Part shown: in pieces, positions 17,848 through 27,119 of the stretch
Layout: each line of letters opens with the position of its first letter
Numbering within the stretch: position 1 is the stretch's first letter
Source of the DNA: Chryseobacterium sp. Bi04
GTDB taxonomy: Bacteria; Bacteroidota; Bacteroidia; Flavobacteriales; Weeksellaceae
DNA length: 64,000 bases
Assembly (NCBI RefSeq): GCF_918698085.1
Contig: NZ_CAKKLP010000009.1
Coordinates: 124,001-188,000, forward strand
Direction: 5' to 3'
Program-made: the position numbers and the translations under genes
The notes under the pieces: model-generated
What the model saw: only the letters and a program-made list of their open reading frames with translations
The model's database searches: none
Told to the model about the DNA's origin: nothing

Positions 17848-18687
17848 ATGAAAACAACCGACATTCAAGAAAACATTATCCCCTACATAGGGGAGACAGC
17901 TCCTTACATTTCTATTCCTGAAAACATCATTGTTAATAACCATAGAATAGAAACAGAAATAACAGACTGCAATTTCAAAAATGAAAATTTTTCCAATTTA
18001 TTAAAAATACTGGCATCTTTGGGAAGCTGCAGTCTATACAAACTTTTAAATAACACCTCAAAAGAAAAAATTTATTTTTTAGGCGAAAAACTGAGGATTA
18101 GAAAATTATCTTATAAGATTGCCCTTGATACCGTATCAGTTGTCTGTGAGAGCTTCCTTGAATCCAATAGAAAAGGTAAATCTCACTTAAATGTAAAAGA
18201 CACCCATTCAGGAGAAGTCGTATACTCTTTCGAATTGGACTATTATATCATAGCAGAGGATACATTCAAACTTTTTTATAAAGATTATTTCAATAACACT
18301 CCTGTAGAATATCATGATGAGAAGCTTCCGGAATGCCAGATCATCCGCACAGAAGACAACCATCAGTTTACGATCTCAATAATGCCTTTTACTCCCAATC
18401 AATGTAAGGGCCATTTTGAAAATTACCCTATTGTACCCTTTGTATTTGTTGCGAACTGCGTATTAAAAGAGATATTTAATTTCCTGGAAAATAAAGACTC
18501 CTACGAGATAGACAGTTTGGAAGGCTACGCTTCCAAGGCTATGCCAACAGGAAAAGGATTTATGATCGAAGTTTTTCATCAAAAGTTTTTAAAAGATCTT
18601 ATTTATTTCAAATGCGAAATAAAGGATACCTCAGGAAATTCATACGCCGTCATTATTATCAATATAAAATCAAAGAATAAAAATTAA
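17848..18687 (+). CDS. Hotdog-fold-like protein (possible double hotdog), 279 aa
   Basis: The second half resembles FabZ/ApeI-type hotdog dehydratases: KGHFENYPIVPFVFVANCVLK (residues 188-207) mirrors the family's GHFPxxPIxPGVxxxE active-site strand and helix, with H189 in the place of the catalytic His. It is followed by SKAMPTGKGF and strands ending in IIINIK. The first half (about 40-145) could be a second, degenerate hotdog. This layout recalls AfsA-like and thioester dehydratase proteins. The family's active-site Gly after Pro is Phe here, so activity is uncertain. It is monocistronic, with a terminator just after it. Confidence 0.55.
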   Translation: MKTTDIQENIIPYIGETAPYISIPENIIVNNHRIETEITDCNFKNENFSNLLKILASLGSCSLYKLLNNTSKEKIYFLGEKLRIRKLSYKIALDTVSVVCESFLESNRKGKSHLNVKDTHSGEVVYSFELDYYIIAEDTFKLFYKDYFNNTPVEYHDEKLPECQIIRTEDNHQFTISIMPFTPNQCKGHFENYPIVPFVFVANCVLKEIFNFLENKDSYEIDSLEGYASKAMPTGKGFMIEVFHQKFLKDLIYFKCEIKDTSGNSYAVIIINIKSKNKN

Positions 18688-18694
18688 ATCCAAA

Positions 18695-18732
18695 AAAAAA
18701 TAAACACTGCATCAATGTGGTGTTTATTTTTT
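18695..18732 (+). terminator. Rho-independent terminator
   Basis: The stem AAAAAATAAACAC / GTGTTTATTTTTT follows the hotdog gene by a few bases; the 3' arm supplies the T run. Confidence 0.75.
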
Positions 18733-18844
18733 GGCAGTACCTATAACAAGATATTAATGACCCTTAAGCAGATTTGAATCGGGTTAAAAAAAATAACAGA
18801 CAGGAATTTTTGTACCTTACTACAGAAAACCAATCCAGTTAGTA

Positions 18845-19636
18845 ATGAAAAATCATCTCTTTATTTTGTTCATTCTTTTTTATATTCCGTGTTTGTCACA
18901 GGATAAAATAACATTATCCCACGCTTCCCAACATGAGGATTTTATTGAGATCGGTATAGAAATAGATAAGCCAACCGGTAAATTTGACCTCATAGATCTG
19001 GATACAATGATGGTTACAGACCATAAAAAGAACATACTGAAAGAAAGTAAAGAATATCCTTTAAATTATAATTACAACAATGGAACAAATAAAATAAAAC
19101 ATTATTACATTCCTGATAAAAAGTTCAAAGCAATAGACATATCCGGAATCCTTAATTATTTTACGCCATCAGAAGCAAACAACTCATACTTTAATTTGGG
19201 TCCTCTTAAAAATATAGTCCGAAACACGAATCTGATTGATAAAAAAATAACAGAAAAAAATCCATCCCTTTATTTTAGCATCCTGGATTCCACAGCCATC
19301 AACAAGGCTTTTCCTGATTTCCAATATAGATTGGATGATGATAAAGATTATGCAAAAATAGACTTCGAAAGCTTTGATATTATGTATGCGTACAGGTATA
19401 ACAATAAGCAAAAACTCATATATTTCATCAACGACAATATGGACCCGGGATACAATACCTTAACCTTACATGATAAAAAAACAGGCATTATTTATAAACT
19501 GGTTAAATTAAAGCGTGACATGTCTTCTTCCGAGAAAGATCAAACGAATGTGGAGCTCATGATAGAAAATGAACAGTCCATCAGGAGAATCCCTTTTGAA
19601 TTGAAAGATATAATAGTGAAGGTAAATAAAAATTAA
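18845..19636 (+). CDS. Secreted hypothetical protein, 263 aa
   Basis: A signal peptide (MKNHLFILFILFYIPCLSQ) precedes a mature protein of about 244 residues with no recognised domain; it is Lys/Asp/Asn-rich and likely beta-rich. The next gene starts 7 bp after its stop and encodes a lipoprotein, so the pair is probably coexpressed at the cell envelope. Confidence 0.7.
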   Translation: MKNHLFILFILFYIPCLSQDKITLSHASQHEDFIEIGIEIDKPTGKFDLIDLDTMMVTDHKKNILKESKEYPLNYNYNNGTNKIKHYYIPDKKFKAIDISGILNYFTPSEANNSYFNLGPLKNIVRNTNLIDKKITEKNPSLYFSILDSTAINKAFPDFQYRLDDDKDYAKIDFESFDIMYAYRYNNKQKLIYFINDNMDPGYNTLTLHDKKTGIIYKLVKLKRDMSSSEKDQTNVELMIENEQSIRRIPFELKDIIVKVNKN

Positions 19637-19643
19637 ATAAACG

Positions 19644-20390
19644 ATGAATATGATAAAGTCTTCAGTATTGCTATTCTGCAGCTATTTTCTATTGTACTCT
19701 TGTTCCGGTCCGGCACCTGCGTCAAAAATCACAGCTATTTCTGAGGTAAAGGCGGAAATTGAAATTTATCAAAGCTTAACAGATAAAAATGATAATATCG
19801 TCACTGTAATTTTATATGATAAAAAAAATAAAGAGATAGGCAACGAATCTATCAACATTTGGGTGAATCAAAAGGCAACAGATTACCAAATCATGCAAAA
19901 CTTATATTATACCAAAAAACACTATTACCGAATTGAACATATACAGCCTGAAAACGGGCAGTATGATCTTCAGATACAATTGGCCAATGGCAAGAAGTTC
20001 TTTCTCGGAAATGCTCCCGCACTTACCACGAGTAGTCCCAACAATATTATCTATAACAAGGAAGCTTCCCTGAACCAGGACTTTTCTATACAGTGGTCAA
20101 ATCTGTATGATGTAAATAGACTCTGCATTTCAAAAAGTGTTGAAGTAGAAAACAAGCAGCATACTAACATTCATTCTTTTATAGAAGGGCCTACAGACAC
20201 TATAAGGATTAATGCTGACGGAAATTATCAGATAGCATGGGAAAAATTATTATTTAACCCTAAAGAAAAACTCAGTACCATGAGCTTTACATTTATTGCA
20301 CAGAAAAAGGGTACACTTAATCCCCTGTTGCTAAAAGGAAGCAGTATAAAAATCTGGGGTGAACATCAAAAACGAACCTCTTTCAAATAA
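19644..20390 (+). CDS. Predicted lipoprotein, 248 aa
   Basis: The signal ends in lipobox LLYSC (Cys about residue 20), followed by SGPAPAS. The mature part looks beta-sandwich rich, with no recognised family. ATGs at 19644 and 19650 are both possible starts. It is coupled to the secreted protein gene 7 bp upstream; the two may form an envelope pair of unknown role. Confidence 0.7.
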   Translation: MNMIKSSVLLFCSYFLLYSCSGPAPASKITAISEVKAEIEIYQSLTDKNDNIVTVILYDKKNKEIGNESINIWVNQKATDYQIMQNLYYTKKHYYRIEHIQPENGQYDLQIQLANGKKFFLGNAPALTTSSPNNIIYNKEASLNQDFSIQWSNLYDVNRLCISKSVEVENKQHTNIHSFIEGPTDTIRINADGNYQIAWEKLLFNPKEKLSTMSFTFIAQKKGTLNPLLLKGSSIKIWGEHQKRTSFK

Positions 20391-20415
20391 AAATATTTAT
20401 ATTTACTTACCATAA

Positions 20416-20470
20416 GATCATCTGTTGTTTTCTGATTCACCTTTACATCTCCTACAGATGATCAATCAGA
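20416..20470 (+). promoter_or_regulatory. Interleaved inverted repeats in a gene leader
   Basis: GATCATCTG (20416-20424) pairs perfectly with CAGATGATC (20455-20463), and TCTGATT (20431-20437) pairs with AATCAGA (20464-20470). The two pairings interlock as in a pseudoknot or as two competing stems, 29 bp upstream of the ATG at 20499. It may be an RNA leader structure or a protein-binding site; no known riboswitch class matches. Confidence 0.3.
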
Positions 20471-20498
20471 ATAGCAAAATCATAAAATATACTTTTCA

Positions 20499-21743
20499 AT
20501 GTACAATACTACGATCCAAAAAGAATGGTTCTCAGAAGGAGAACGCTATGCTAAAGAAATTAATGAAATGGTTGAGTTTGGCGAAAAAAACGGCTGGGAA
20601 AACTGGAAAGGTGAGGAACCGGAGGATAAAAGAGCCCATTTAGCCCCGGAAGTATTTGAATTACTTACAATAGCCAATCAAAATGGCGAAACAGAGCTAT
20701 TCAGAGCACAGTTTCCACCGGCCCACACTCCAATTATTCCATTAATGAAAGAAAAATCTCAAAGTATTGAGCAGTTACATTTCATTAGTGGTCAGAAAAT
20801 TGTTTTCCTTACCGGTACTTCATATGAAAAAAGACAGGCTTATGTACTTGATCATGATAACATCACAATACTGGATGAATCTATTCATGCCATTGGAAAA
20901 TCTAAACAGGGAAATATTTTTGCCATAGCCACTCCCGGAAAAATATCTGTTTATAAAGATTGGAACGGAGAAATCATCAATGAGTTTACGCTCAGTGAAA
21001 CCGAAGATTCCGGAATTACAGAGATGATACCCTTCAATGATGGAAGTAAAGTTCTTGTCGTTTCTTCAAACGGAATCTATCTGATATCCAAAGAAGGCAA
21101 AAAACTTATTCATCCAGTCAATGAAGACAATGATGAAGACTGGACTTCGCAAATTGACATGGAGAACGCAGCTTTATCTCATGACAATACTTATATTGCT
21201 GTGGGCGATCAGGGCTATGATCACAGAATATTAGATGCGGAAGGAAATACGTTAGGATCTATCGGGCCACAATCTTCCTATCCTCATTTTTGTCTGTTTG
21301 CAAAAGATGACAGCCAGCTGATTACCAATTCCTGTCACTTCTATAATGGCATCACCATCGGAATCAATTCAGATCAGTATGTAGGAGCAGACATCGAGGC
21401 ATACACAGAAAGTGATGATTTCACTTTCATTGATGAAGAGATGAGAATCTATGCAGGAGTGGCTATGAATGACCATTATATTCTTGGTGATGCCTATGGC
21501 TATATCAAAGCATTTGACAAAAACGGAAACCAGCTTTGGAGGTATTTCCTGGGATCAACAATTTCCGGAATGACTATTTCAGACAATGAGGAAACACTTT
21601 GGGTAGCTGCCCATTCCGGGATTTTACATAAGCTAAGACTTAATAAAGGTCAGAGAGACACCCATACCATAGGTAACGGAAAACATTATGAAGAATTCAG
21701 GTTACTGATCTGGAAAGATGAACCACAGATCTGGAAATGGTAA
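20499..21743 (+). CDS. Beta-propeller-like cytoplasmic protein, 414 aa
   Basis: After an acidic, helical N-terminal ~80 residues, the protein is made of repeated four-strand units of the WD40/PQQ propeller kind: KIVFLTGTSYEKRQAYVLD, NIFAIATPGKISVYKDWNG, KVLVVSSNGIYLISKEGK, TYIAVGDQGYDHRILDAEGN, YGYIKAFDKNGNQLWRYF, and a closing TLWVAAHSGILHKL. No signal peptide. Such propellers usually bind proteins or ligands; no partner is evident. Possible regulatory repeats lie in its leader. Confidence 0.65.
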   Translation: MYNTTIQKEWFSEGERYAKEINEMVEFGEKNGWENWKGEEPEDKRAHLAPEVFELLTIANQNGETELFRAQFPPAHTPIIPLMKEKSQSIEQLHFISGQKIVFLTGTSYEKRQAYVLDHDNITILDESIHAIGKSKQGNIFAIATPGKISVYKDWNGEIINEFTLSETEDSGITEMIPFNDGSKVLVVSSNGIYLISKEGKKLIHPVNEDNDEDWTSQIDMENAALSHDNTYIAVGDQGYDHRILDAEGNTLGSIGPQSSYPHFCLFAKDDSQLITNSCHFYNGITIGINSDQYVGADIEAYTESDDFTFIDEEMRIYAGVAMNDHYILGDAYGYIKAFDKNGNQLWRYFLGSTISGMTISDNEETLWVAAHSGILHKLRLNKGQRDTHTIGNGKHYEEFRLLIWKDEPQIWKW

Positions 21744-21814
21744 GTTTTAGATCCAGATCCTATGACATCTAAAGCTTTATTTAACATAAACTACAAACCA
21801 TTACAACTACTTAT

Positions 21815-22594
21815 ATGGAAAAATACGCAGTCTCAGCAGACGGACAAAAAATTTATTATAAAGAATCCGGAAGCGGAAAAATATCAGTCATCTTTGTACA
21901 TGGCTGGTTGGGAAATGCTCAATGGTGGGAAAGCTAACAGATCTATTTTAAAGATCAATACCATATTGTGCAGCTTGATTTAGCCGGCCATGGGAAATCT
22001 GATGCATCCAGACAGGATTGGACAAGCGAGCAATATGCTAATGATATTAAAGCTGTTGCAGATGAAATTCATTCCTCAGATATCATTCTTGTGGGCCACT
22101 CTATGTCCGGAGCCTACGTGCTTGAAGCAGCATTAAAAATTCCACAGGTGAAGGCTCTTGTTTTAATTGATACCCTAAAAGATCTTGATGAATCTTTTAC
22201 AGAAGAACAGGTTGAGCAGTTTCTGTTTACCCATTACCGTAATGATTTTAAAAATGCTGTGGAAAATATTCTTCCTCAATATTTATTTACAGAAAAAACA
22301 CCTGTTGAAGTAAAAGAAAGACTTTCCTATGAATTCCTTCAAAATGAAGCGGAAACAGCAGTTAATTTACTCAAACCATTATACAAAACAGATTTTAAAA
22401 TAATTGCAGAACAGATTCAGATACCGGTGGTTGCCATTAACTCTGATGCCTCTCCCACCCATCTTGAAAACAACCGCAAATATCTGAAAGATTATGATTA
22501 TGTGACCATCTCAGAAGTTGGCCACTACCCTATGCTGGAAAAACCTGATGAGTTTAATGCTCTACTTGGTGAAGTAATTAAAAAATTGATCTAA
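21815..22594 (+). pseudogene. Alpha/beta hydrolase interrupted by an in-frame stop at codon 41
   Basis: The reading frame from ATG 21815 gives MEKYAVSADGQKIYY, then IFVHGWLGNAQWWES, where HGW forms the oxyanion-hole strand. TAA follows at 21935-21937. The same frame then continues without further damage through LDLAGHGKSD, the nucleophile motif GHSMSG, and VGHYPML with the catalytic His, to 22594. A full-length product would be 259 aa, normal for the family. A single base change explains the break. An internal ATG at 21968 could give a 208 aa protein lacking the first strands and HGW, unlikely to be active. Recent nonsense mutation or sequencing error. Confidence 0.85.
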
Positions 22595-22607
22595 ACTACA
22601 GAAACCC

Positions 22608-22958
22608 ATGCAAAACACCCGGATATTTACAACATCTGTTGCGAGTGTTTATCCACACTACATTCTAAAAGCAGAAAAAAAAGGCCGTACCAAATCAGAA
22701 GTCGATGAAATTATCTGCTGGCTGACCGGCTATGACGAACAGACACTCCAGGAGCACCTCGATCAAAAAACAGATTTTAAAACATTTTTTGAACAGGCTC
22801 CTCAGATCCACCCGAATGTTTCTTTGATCAAAGGGGTCATTTGTGGATACCGGGTAGAGGAAATTGAAGATGAACTGATGAGAAATATCAGATATATGGA
22901 CAAACTCATCGATGAATTGGCAAAAGGAAAGAAAATGGAGAAAATATTGAGACAATAA
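22608..22958 (+). CDS. DUF2200 family protein
   Basis: 116 aa, matching DUF2200 end to end: [31 protein letters not shown], then [11 protein letters not shown], then [39 protein letters not shown] in pieces. A small cytoplasmic protein of unknown function. It starts 13 bp after the interrupted hydrolase and 12 bp before the next gene, suggesting one transcript. Confidence 0.92.
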   Translation: MQNTRIFTTSVASVYPHYILKAEKKGRTKSEVDEIICWLTGYDEQTLQEHLDQKTDFKTFFEQAPQIHPNVSLIKGVICGYRVEEIEDELMRNIRYMDKLIDELAKGKKMEKILRQ

Positions 22959-22970
22959 TATGTTACGTAG

Positions 22971-23729
22971 ATGATATTGGAAGAAATAACGGAAAAACTC
23001 ATTCTTTTATCCGAAGCAAAACTTAGTGCTGAAGAATGGATACATTGGTTCGCGCAACATAAAGAAAATGTGGAAAAAACATGTGGCAGAAGGGCTTTCC
23101 TTGGCATGAAACCAAAGGATAGTTTCAGTGGCTCGAGAAATCTATATATTGGACAGCTGGCCGCTTTTGACTGGCTGCAGTCACAAAAAATAAGCACTAA
23201 TTTATCTGATCTTTATAAAAAAGGCTGGGAAAAAGAATTCAATGACTTTTGTAGAGCAGAAAAAGAAACAGAACGCCAGCTTCAAAAAACAGTGGAAAAT
23301 CAGTTTGGGTATTTAAAAAACATCTATCCAAGATTCCTTAAACAACTTACAAAATCCTACAGTACTTCTGATCATATTGAAAAAGGAGCATCCCAGGAGC
23401 GCATTCAAAACAAAGAAAAAGAACTTTCAATACAGCTCCCGGAAGACCTGATTTTATTTTATCAGAATATATCAAGGCTGGAACTTGAGGGGCTAACCAT
23501 TGATTTTGAAGAACTCGACACTGAAATTATTCAAAGCAAAATCTATCTGGTCTTAGGAGAATTTTGGATCTATGGATATGGAGATCCGTTGTTATATCAT
23601 TGGGAAAGTCAGAAAATTTATATTCTCGCTCATGGGCATCAGCCTCCAAAGCCGATCAAAATAGCAAATTCTGTATCTGATCTCGTTGAAAAAAAATTAG
23701 TTTCTTATCTAAAAGAATATGAAAATTAA
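22971..23729 (+). CDS. SMI1/KNR4-like domain protein, 252 aa
   Basis: The first ~115 residues are helical and unassigned. The second part resembles the SMI1/KNR4 fold: an initial helix with the pattern IxxxExxLxIxLPxDLxxFYxxxS (residues about 143-165), then a strand-rich part with GDPLLYHWESQKIYI and a terminal helix LVEKKLVSYL. This superfamily includes many toxin-immunity proteins, but no toxin gene is next to it. Cytoplasmic. Confidence 0.65.
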   Translation: MILEEITEKLILLSEAKLSAEEWIHWFAQHKENVEKTCGRRAFLGMKPKDSFSGSRNLYIGQLAAFDWLQSQKISTNLSDLYKKGWEKEFNDFCRAEKETERQLQKTVENQFGYLKNIYPRFLKQLTKSYSTSDHIEKGASQERIQNKEKELSIQLPEDLILFYQNISRLELEGLTIDFEELDTEIIQSKIYLVLGEFWIYGYGDPLLYHWESQKIYILAHGHQPPKPIKIANSVSDLVEKKLVSYLKEYEN

Positions 23730-23910
23730 GAAAAGAGAACTTCAGAAATCAATAAGGAGCATCCTCACAGATGCATTTAATTGATTGATAAAAGTATCGG
23801 AAATTTCTTCTCCAATTCAAAAAACTTCCCGAAATTAGCGGTCTATGCGTTAAATACTATTCAATGAAATAAAAATTTAAATTAAAACATACAGCAAAAC
23901 TTAGTATAAG

Positions 23911-24032
23911 TTTTCTTCGGGGCAGGGTGTAATTCCCTACCGGCGGTTACAGTCCGCGACTCCTTTCTTTTGAAGGGACTGATTTGGTGAAATTCCAAAA
24001 CCGACAGTTAGAGTCTGGATGGGAGAAGAAAA
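23911..24032 (+). promoter_or_regulatory. FMN riboswitch (RFN element)
   Basis: The leader contains the conserved RFN core GGGGCAGGGTG near the 5' end, then CCCTACCGGCGG, CAGTCCGCGAC, GATTTGGTG with CCAAAACCGACAG, and AGTCTGGATGGGAGAAGA. The closing P1 stem pairs TTTTCTTC (23911-23918) with GAAGAAAA (24025-24032). It should bind flavin mononucleotide and lower expression of ribB, which starts 95 bp downstream. I could not tell whether the expression platform acts on transcription or translation. The rest of the gap 23730-24126 shows nothing else clear. Confidence 0.97.
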
Positions 24033-24126
24033 TGAGATGATCAGTAAGATTCCTTATGGGCTCTTATTGTGTCGTATTTCATTTCCATGTACCGAAGACT
24101 ATTTTAACTTTTAAAAGTAAAATAAC

Positions 24127-24774
24127 ATGGAAAAATTATTAGAACAATTCGGAGCTACCTCCAAAGAACGTGTAGAAAAAGCACTTCAAACATTACAACA
24201 GGGAAAAGGTATTCTTTTAGTAGATGATGAAAACCGTGAAAATGAAGGCGATATCATCTATCCCGCGTCCACCATTACAGAAAAAGACATGGCGCTTCTG
24301 ATCCGCGAATGCAGCGGTATTGTCTGTCTGTGTATTTCTGAGGAAAAAAGTAAACACCTCAACCTACGTCCCATGGTGGAAAACAACAATTCAAAAAATC
24401 AGACAGCATTCACCATTACCATTGAAGCCAAAGAAGGGGTTGAATCCGGTGTTTCAGCCAGAGACCGTGTCACCACCATCAGGACAGCTGTTGCTGCCAA
24501 TGCTCAGGCTGACCATATTGCCAGCCCGGGACATGTATTTCCTTTAATCGCCAAAAAAGGCGGAGTATTTGAAAGACGGGGCCATACGGAAGGCAGTGTA
24601 GATCTTGTAAAAATGGCTAACCTTGGGGATGATGCAGTCCTTTGTGAACTAACCAATGAAGACGGCTCTATGGCAAGACTTCCCGAAATTGTGGACTTCG
24701 CCACCAAAAAAGGGATGACCGTCGTAACCATTGAAGATATTTATGCTTACCGCAAAATGATCATCAGCAATTAA
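24127..24774 (+). CDS. ribB: 3,4-dihydroxy-2-butanone-4-phosphate synthase
   Basis: Converts ribulose 5-phosphate to formate and the four-carbon precursor of riboflavin. The 215 aa length equals a stand-alone RibB, with no fused GTP cyclohydrolase II. Key motifs are present: [10 protein letters not shown] (residues 33-42, acidic metal and substrate loop), [12 protein letters not shown] (107-118), SPGHVFPL, and [11 protein letters not shown] (150-160) with the metal-binding His153. It lies directly behind an FMN riboswitch, giving end-product control, and is followed by a terminator, so it is a single-gene unit. Confidence 0.97.
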   Translation: MEKLLEQFGATSKERVEKALQTLQQGKGILLVDDENRENEGDIIYPASTITEKDMALLIRECSGIVCLCISEEKSKHLNLRPMVENNNSKNQTAFTITIEAKEGVESGVSARDRVTTIRTAVAANAQADHIASPGHVFPLIAKKGGVFERRGHTEGSVDLVKMANLGDDAVLCELTNEDGSMARLPEIVDFATKKGMTVVTIEDIYAYRKMIISN

Positions 24775-24797
24775 AATAAAATATATTTAACGCACAG

Positions 24798-24833
24798 AAA
24801 CAGCCGGCTGATTGTATCAGGCGGCTGTTTTTT
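24798..24833. terminator. Terminator between convergent genes
   Basis: A 9 bp stem AAACAGCCG / CGGCTGTTT is followed by TTTTT. It lies between ribB and the minus-strand receptor gene and may serve both. Confidence 0.8.
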
Positions 24834-24849
24834 ATAGAGTCAATAGTAT

Positions 24850-26933
24850 TTAAAAAGTAGCAGCCGGAGCTGTCTCATTATTAAGTTTTCTTTGAAGCTC
24901 AGTTTTCTTTCCTGTTGAGAAATCATAGCTCAGTCCCAAAACAAACATCGATTTGTTATTCATAATCTGTGTATGAACTCTGTAATCCACAAGGCTTTCC
25001 TGAAGACTTTTCGTTTTGTATTCCGAAGGCATTCCCATCCAGTACATTCCTGTAGAAAAGGTCCAGTTCTTATGTTTATAGCTTACAAAAATATTGTTCT
25101 GATTTTCATTGGTATTGAGGAAAGCTCCGCTCAGACTGTACACCGGAATATTGAACTGATATTGAAGTGAAAAAGCTTTATATTCAGAAGACAGCACAAA
25201 ATAATTCCCTAAATAATTATTTTTAATCAAAGCTCCCGAACTTGTTTTTACCGTTTCAGAAGTAGGCGTTATCACCGCTTTTATGACAAGCAGGCTGTTG
25301 CCAAAAGGCTTATAAGATCCTGTCAGCTGTACGCCGTACCTCTGGCCGTTTTTTCCATTCTCATAAGTCAGTGCATACCCATCTAATGCTGCATCATGAA
25401 CATAATATTGGTTAATCACCCTATCCGTATACCGGTAAAATAAAGCAGCATTAAAATCAAAATGCTTATTATTAAAAGAATACGTTAATGTATTCGAAAA
25501 AACCTGCTGTGATCGTAAAAAGGATTTCCCCTTTGTACAATATTCGGAGCCAGCTGTACCACATTGCTGCTCAACGCATTACTCCACGGACTTACGGGGC
25601 TGTAGCTCCCTGTAAAACGGAAGCTTTGATTGTTTTTCAGCTGATATCCTAAAATCACTTTGGGAGTAAAGGTCCATTCATCAAAAGTATTTTCAGCACT
25701 TTTATTGTGAATATTGGTAATTCCGGCGCCAAGGCGGTAAGTAAACTTTTCAATTTTCCCGGAAAACTCGGTATAAAAATACTGTTCAAGATAAGTAACA
25801 CTATACTGAGAATAGCCGGCAAGATTATTAAGGTCATTGGAGATGGAAGATCTTGAAATGCGATACCCTGATGAAAGCTTTCCTGCTGCAAAATCATGAG
25901 TATGGGCAAGTTCCCCTACAATACTTGTCTGCTTGGCTTTCAGTGTCATATCATTGTCATATACCGAAAGCCCGGAACCTATGATCCATTCTTTTGCCGT
26001 TTCCGAGGTATTGGTTGTATAATGAGATCCTACCACATTAATACTCAACTCATCCTTTTCCCCTATTTTCTTTGAATAATATAAATCCAGTTTAGGAATC
26101 ACATAATCTGAGCCGTTATTTTTAAACATCGCATGTTCTTCATGAGCATGATCTTCAGTAAAGATACTTTGCCCTACCCCTTTTGAAAACCTGCTGAAAA
26201 TATCCATGTTTAGCTTTGCCTGAAAAGCATAACTATCAGGAACGAGCCTGGTGTAACGTAATGCTACATTCTGGAAAGTATATCCAAAATGATCCGTTCT
26301 GTTTTCATCGGAACGGTAATGCTTTCCATTCAGCTGATAATCATACATACTGTTTACTCTTCTGTCATCGTAATCCCTTAAATTCAGGGAATATTCAAGT
26401 CCGAAATTATTTTTCCCTTTGGTATAATTGGCATAGGCAGCACCATTCACAAATCCTGTATTGAAGGCTGAAGATACATCAGCTCCAAAAACATAACCCG
26501 TTTCCGTAGATCTTGTCAGAATATTAACAACGGTATCTGCTCTTGTTGCCCATCTTGCCGGTGGGATATCATAATACTCCACTTTTACCACCTCACTGGG
26601 GGCTACACTGCGGATCTGTAAATCCGTAGCTTCAATTCCGTTAATAAGAAATAATACAGTACCTCCTTTTGTACTGGTAATTGTATTGGCTACAGGATCG
26701 AGCTGCAGCTCCGGGAGCGTACGAAGCAGATCTTTTGCATACCGTGCTCTTTCCAGGGCTTCTTTGTCAAAAGTATAGACTGCTTTATCTGCAAACTGTC
26801 TTTTACGTTGTGCCTTTACAATAACTTCCTGAATCTCTTCGGTCTTCGCTCCCTTAACAGTATCATTCACCTTCTCCTGCGAAAACATAAAAGCCCCACA
26901 AAGTACAAACACGGTATATATAGTTTTTTTCAT
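24850..26933 (-). pseudogene. Outer-membrane TonB-receptor-like barrel gene with a frameshift
   Basis: A signal peptide (MKKTIYTVFVLCGAFMFSQ) starts at 26933. A plug-like domain follows with LLRTLPELQLDP, TVLFLINGIEATDLQI and VEYYDIPPARW, then beta-barrel strands as in the OMP_b-brl_3 group. The frame breaks after GNPF. One T is missing from a T run (A5 at 25517-25521 on the plus strand); adding it restores the frame through LRSQQVFSNTL and FYRYTDRVINQYY into the last ~190 residues, ending YDFSTGKKTELQRK. A repaired protein would be about 695 aa. Homopolymer position suggests either a sequencing slip or a recent phase-type indel. Probably a receptor for a small nutrient or peptide. Confidence 0.85.
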
Positions 26934-27119
26934 ATCAGAAATGTAATAATACAGATAAGACAGCACAAGTATTAAGTTTATTACATTTATATTCTGTATT
27001 GTAATTAATAATTAACTAAATAATTGAAACAGGTTACATTTTTTCTAACAATCAATCTTATTATGTTAAATTCAGCCCGTTTTTTGCTGGTATCAACCTA
27101 CACCACAAAATATAAGATC

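Noticed and set aside
20425..20643. 72-codon open frame overlapping the beta-propeller gene start
   Set aside because: Overlaps the real gene in another frame and has a Lys/Arg-rich low-information translation.
22649..22657. Exact DnaA box TTATCCACA inside the DUF2200 gene
   Set aside because: Isolated and in coding sequence; expected by chance about once in a window of this size.
22971..23729. Toxin-immunity module based on the SMI1/KNR4-like protein
   Set aside because: No toxin, Rhs or secretion-effector gene is nearby, so only the domain resemblance is reported.
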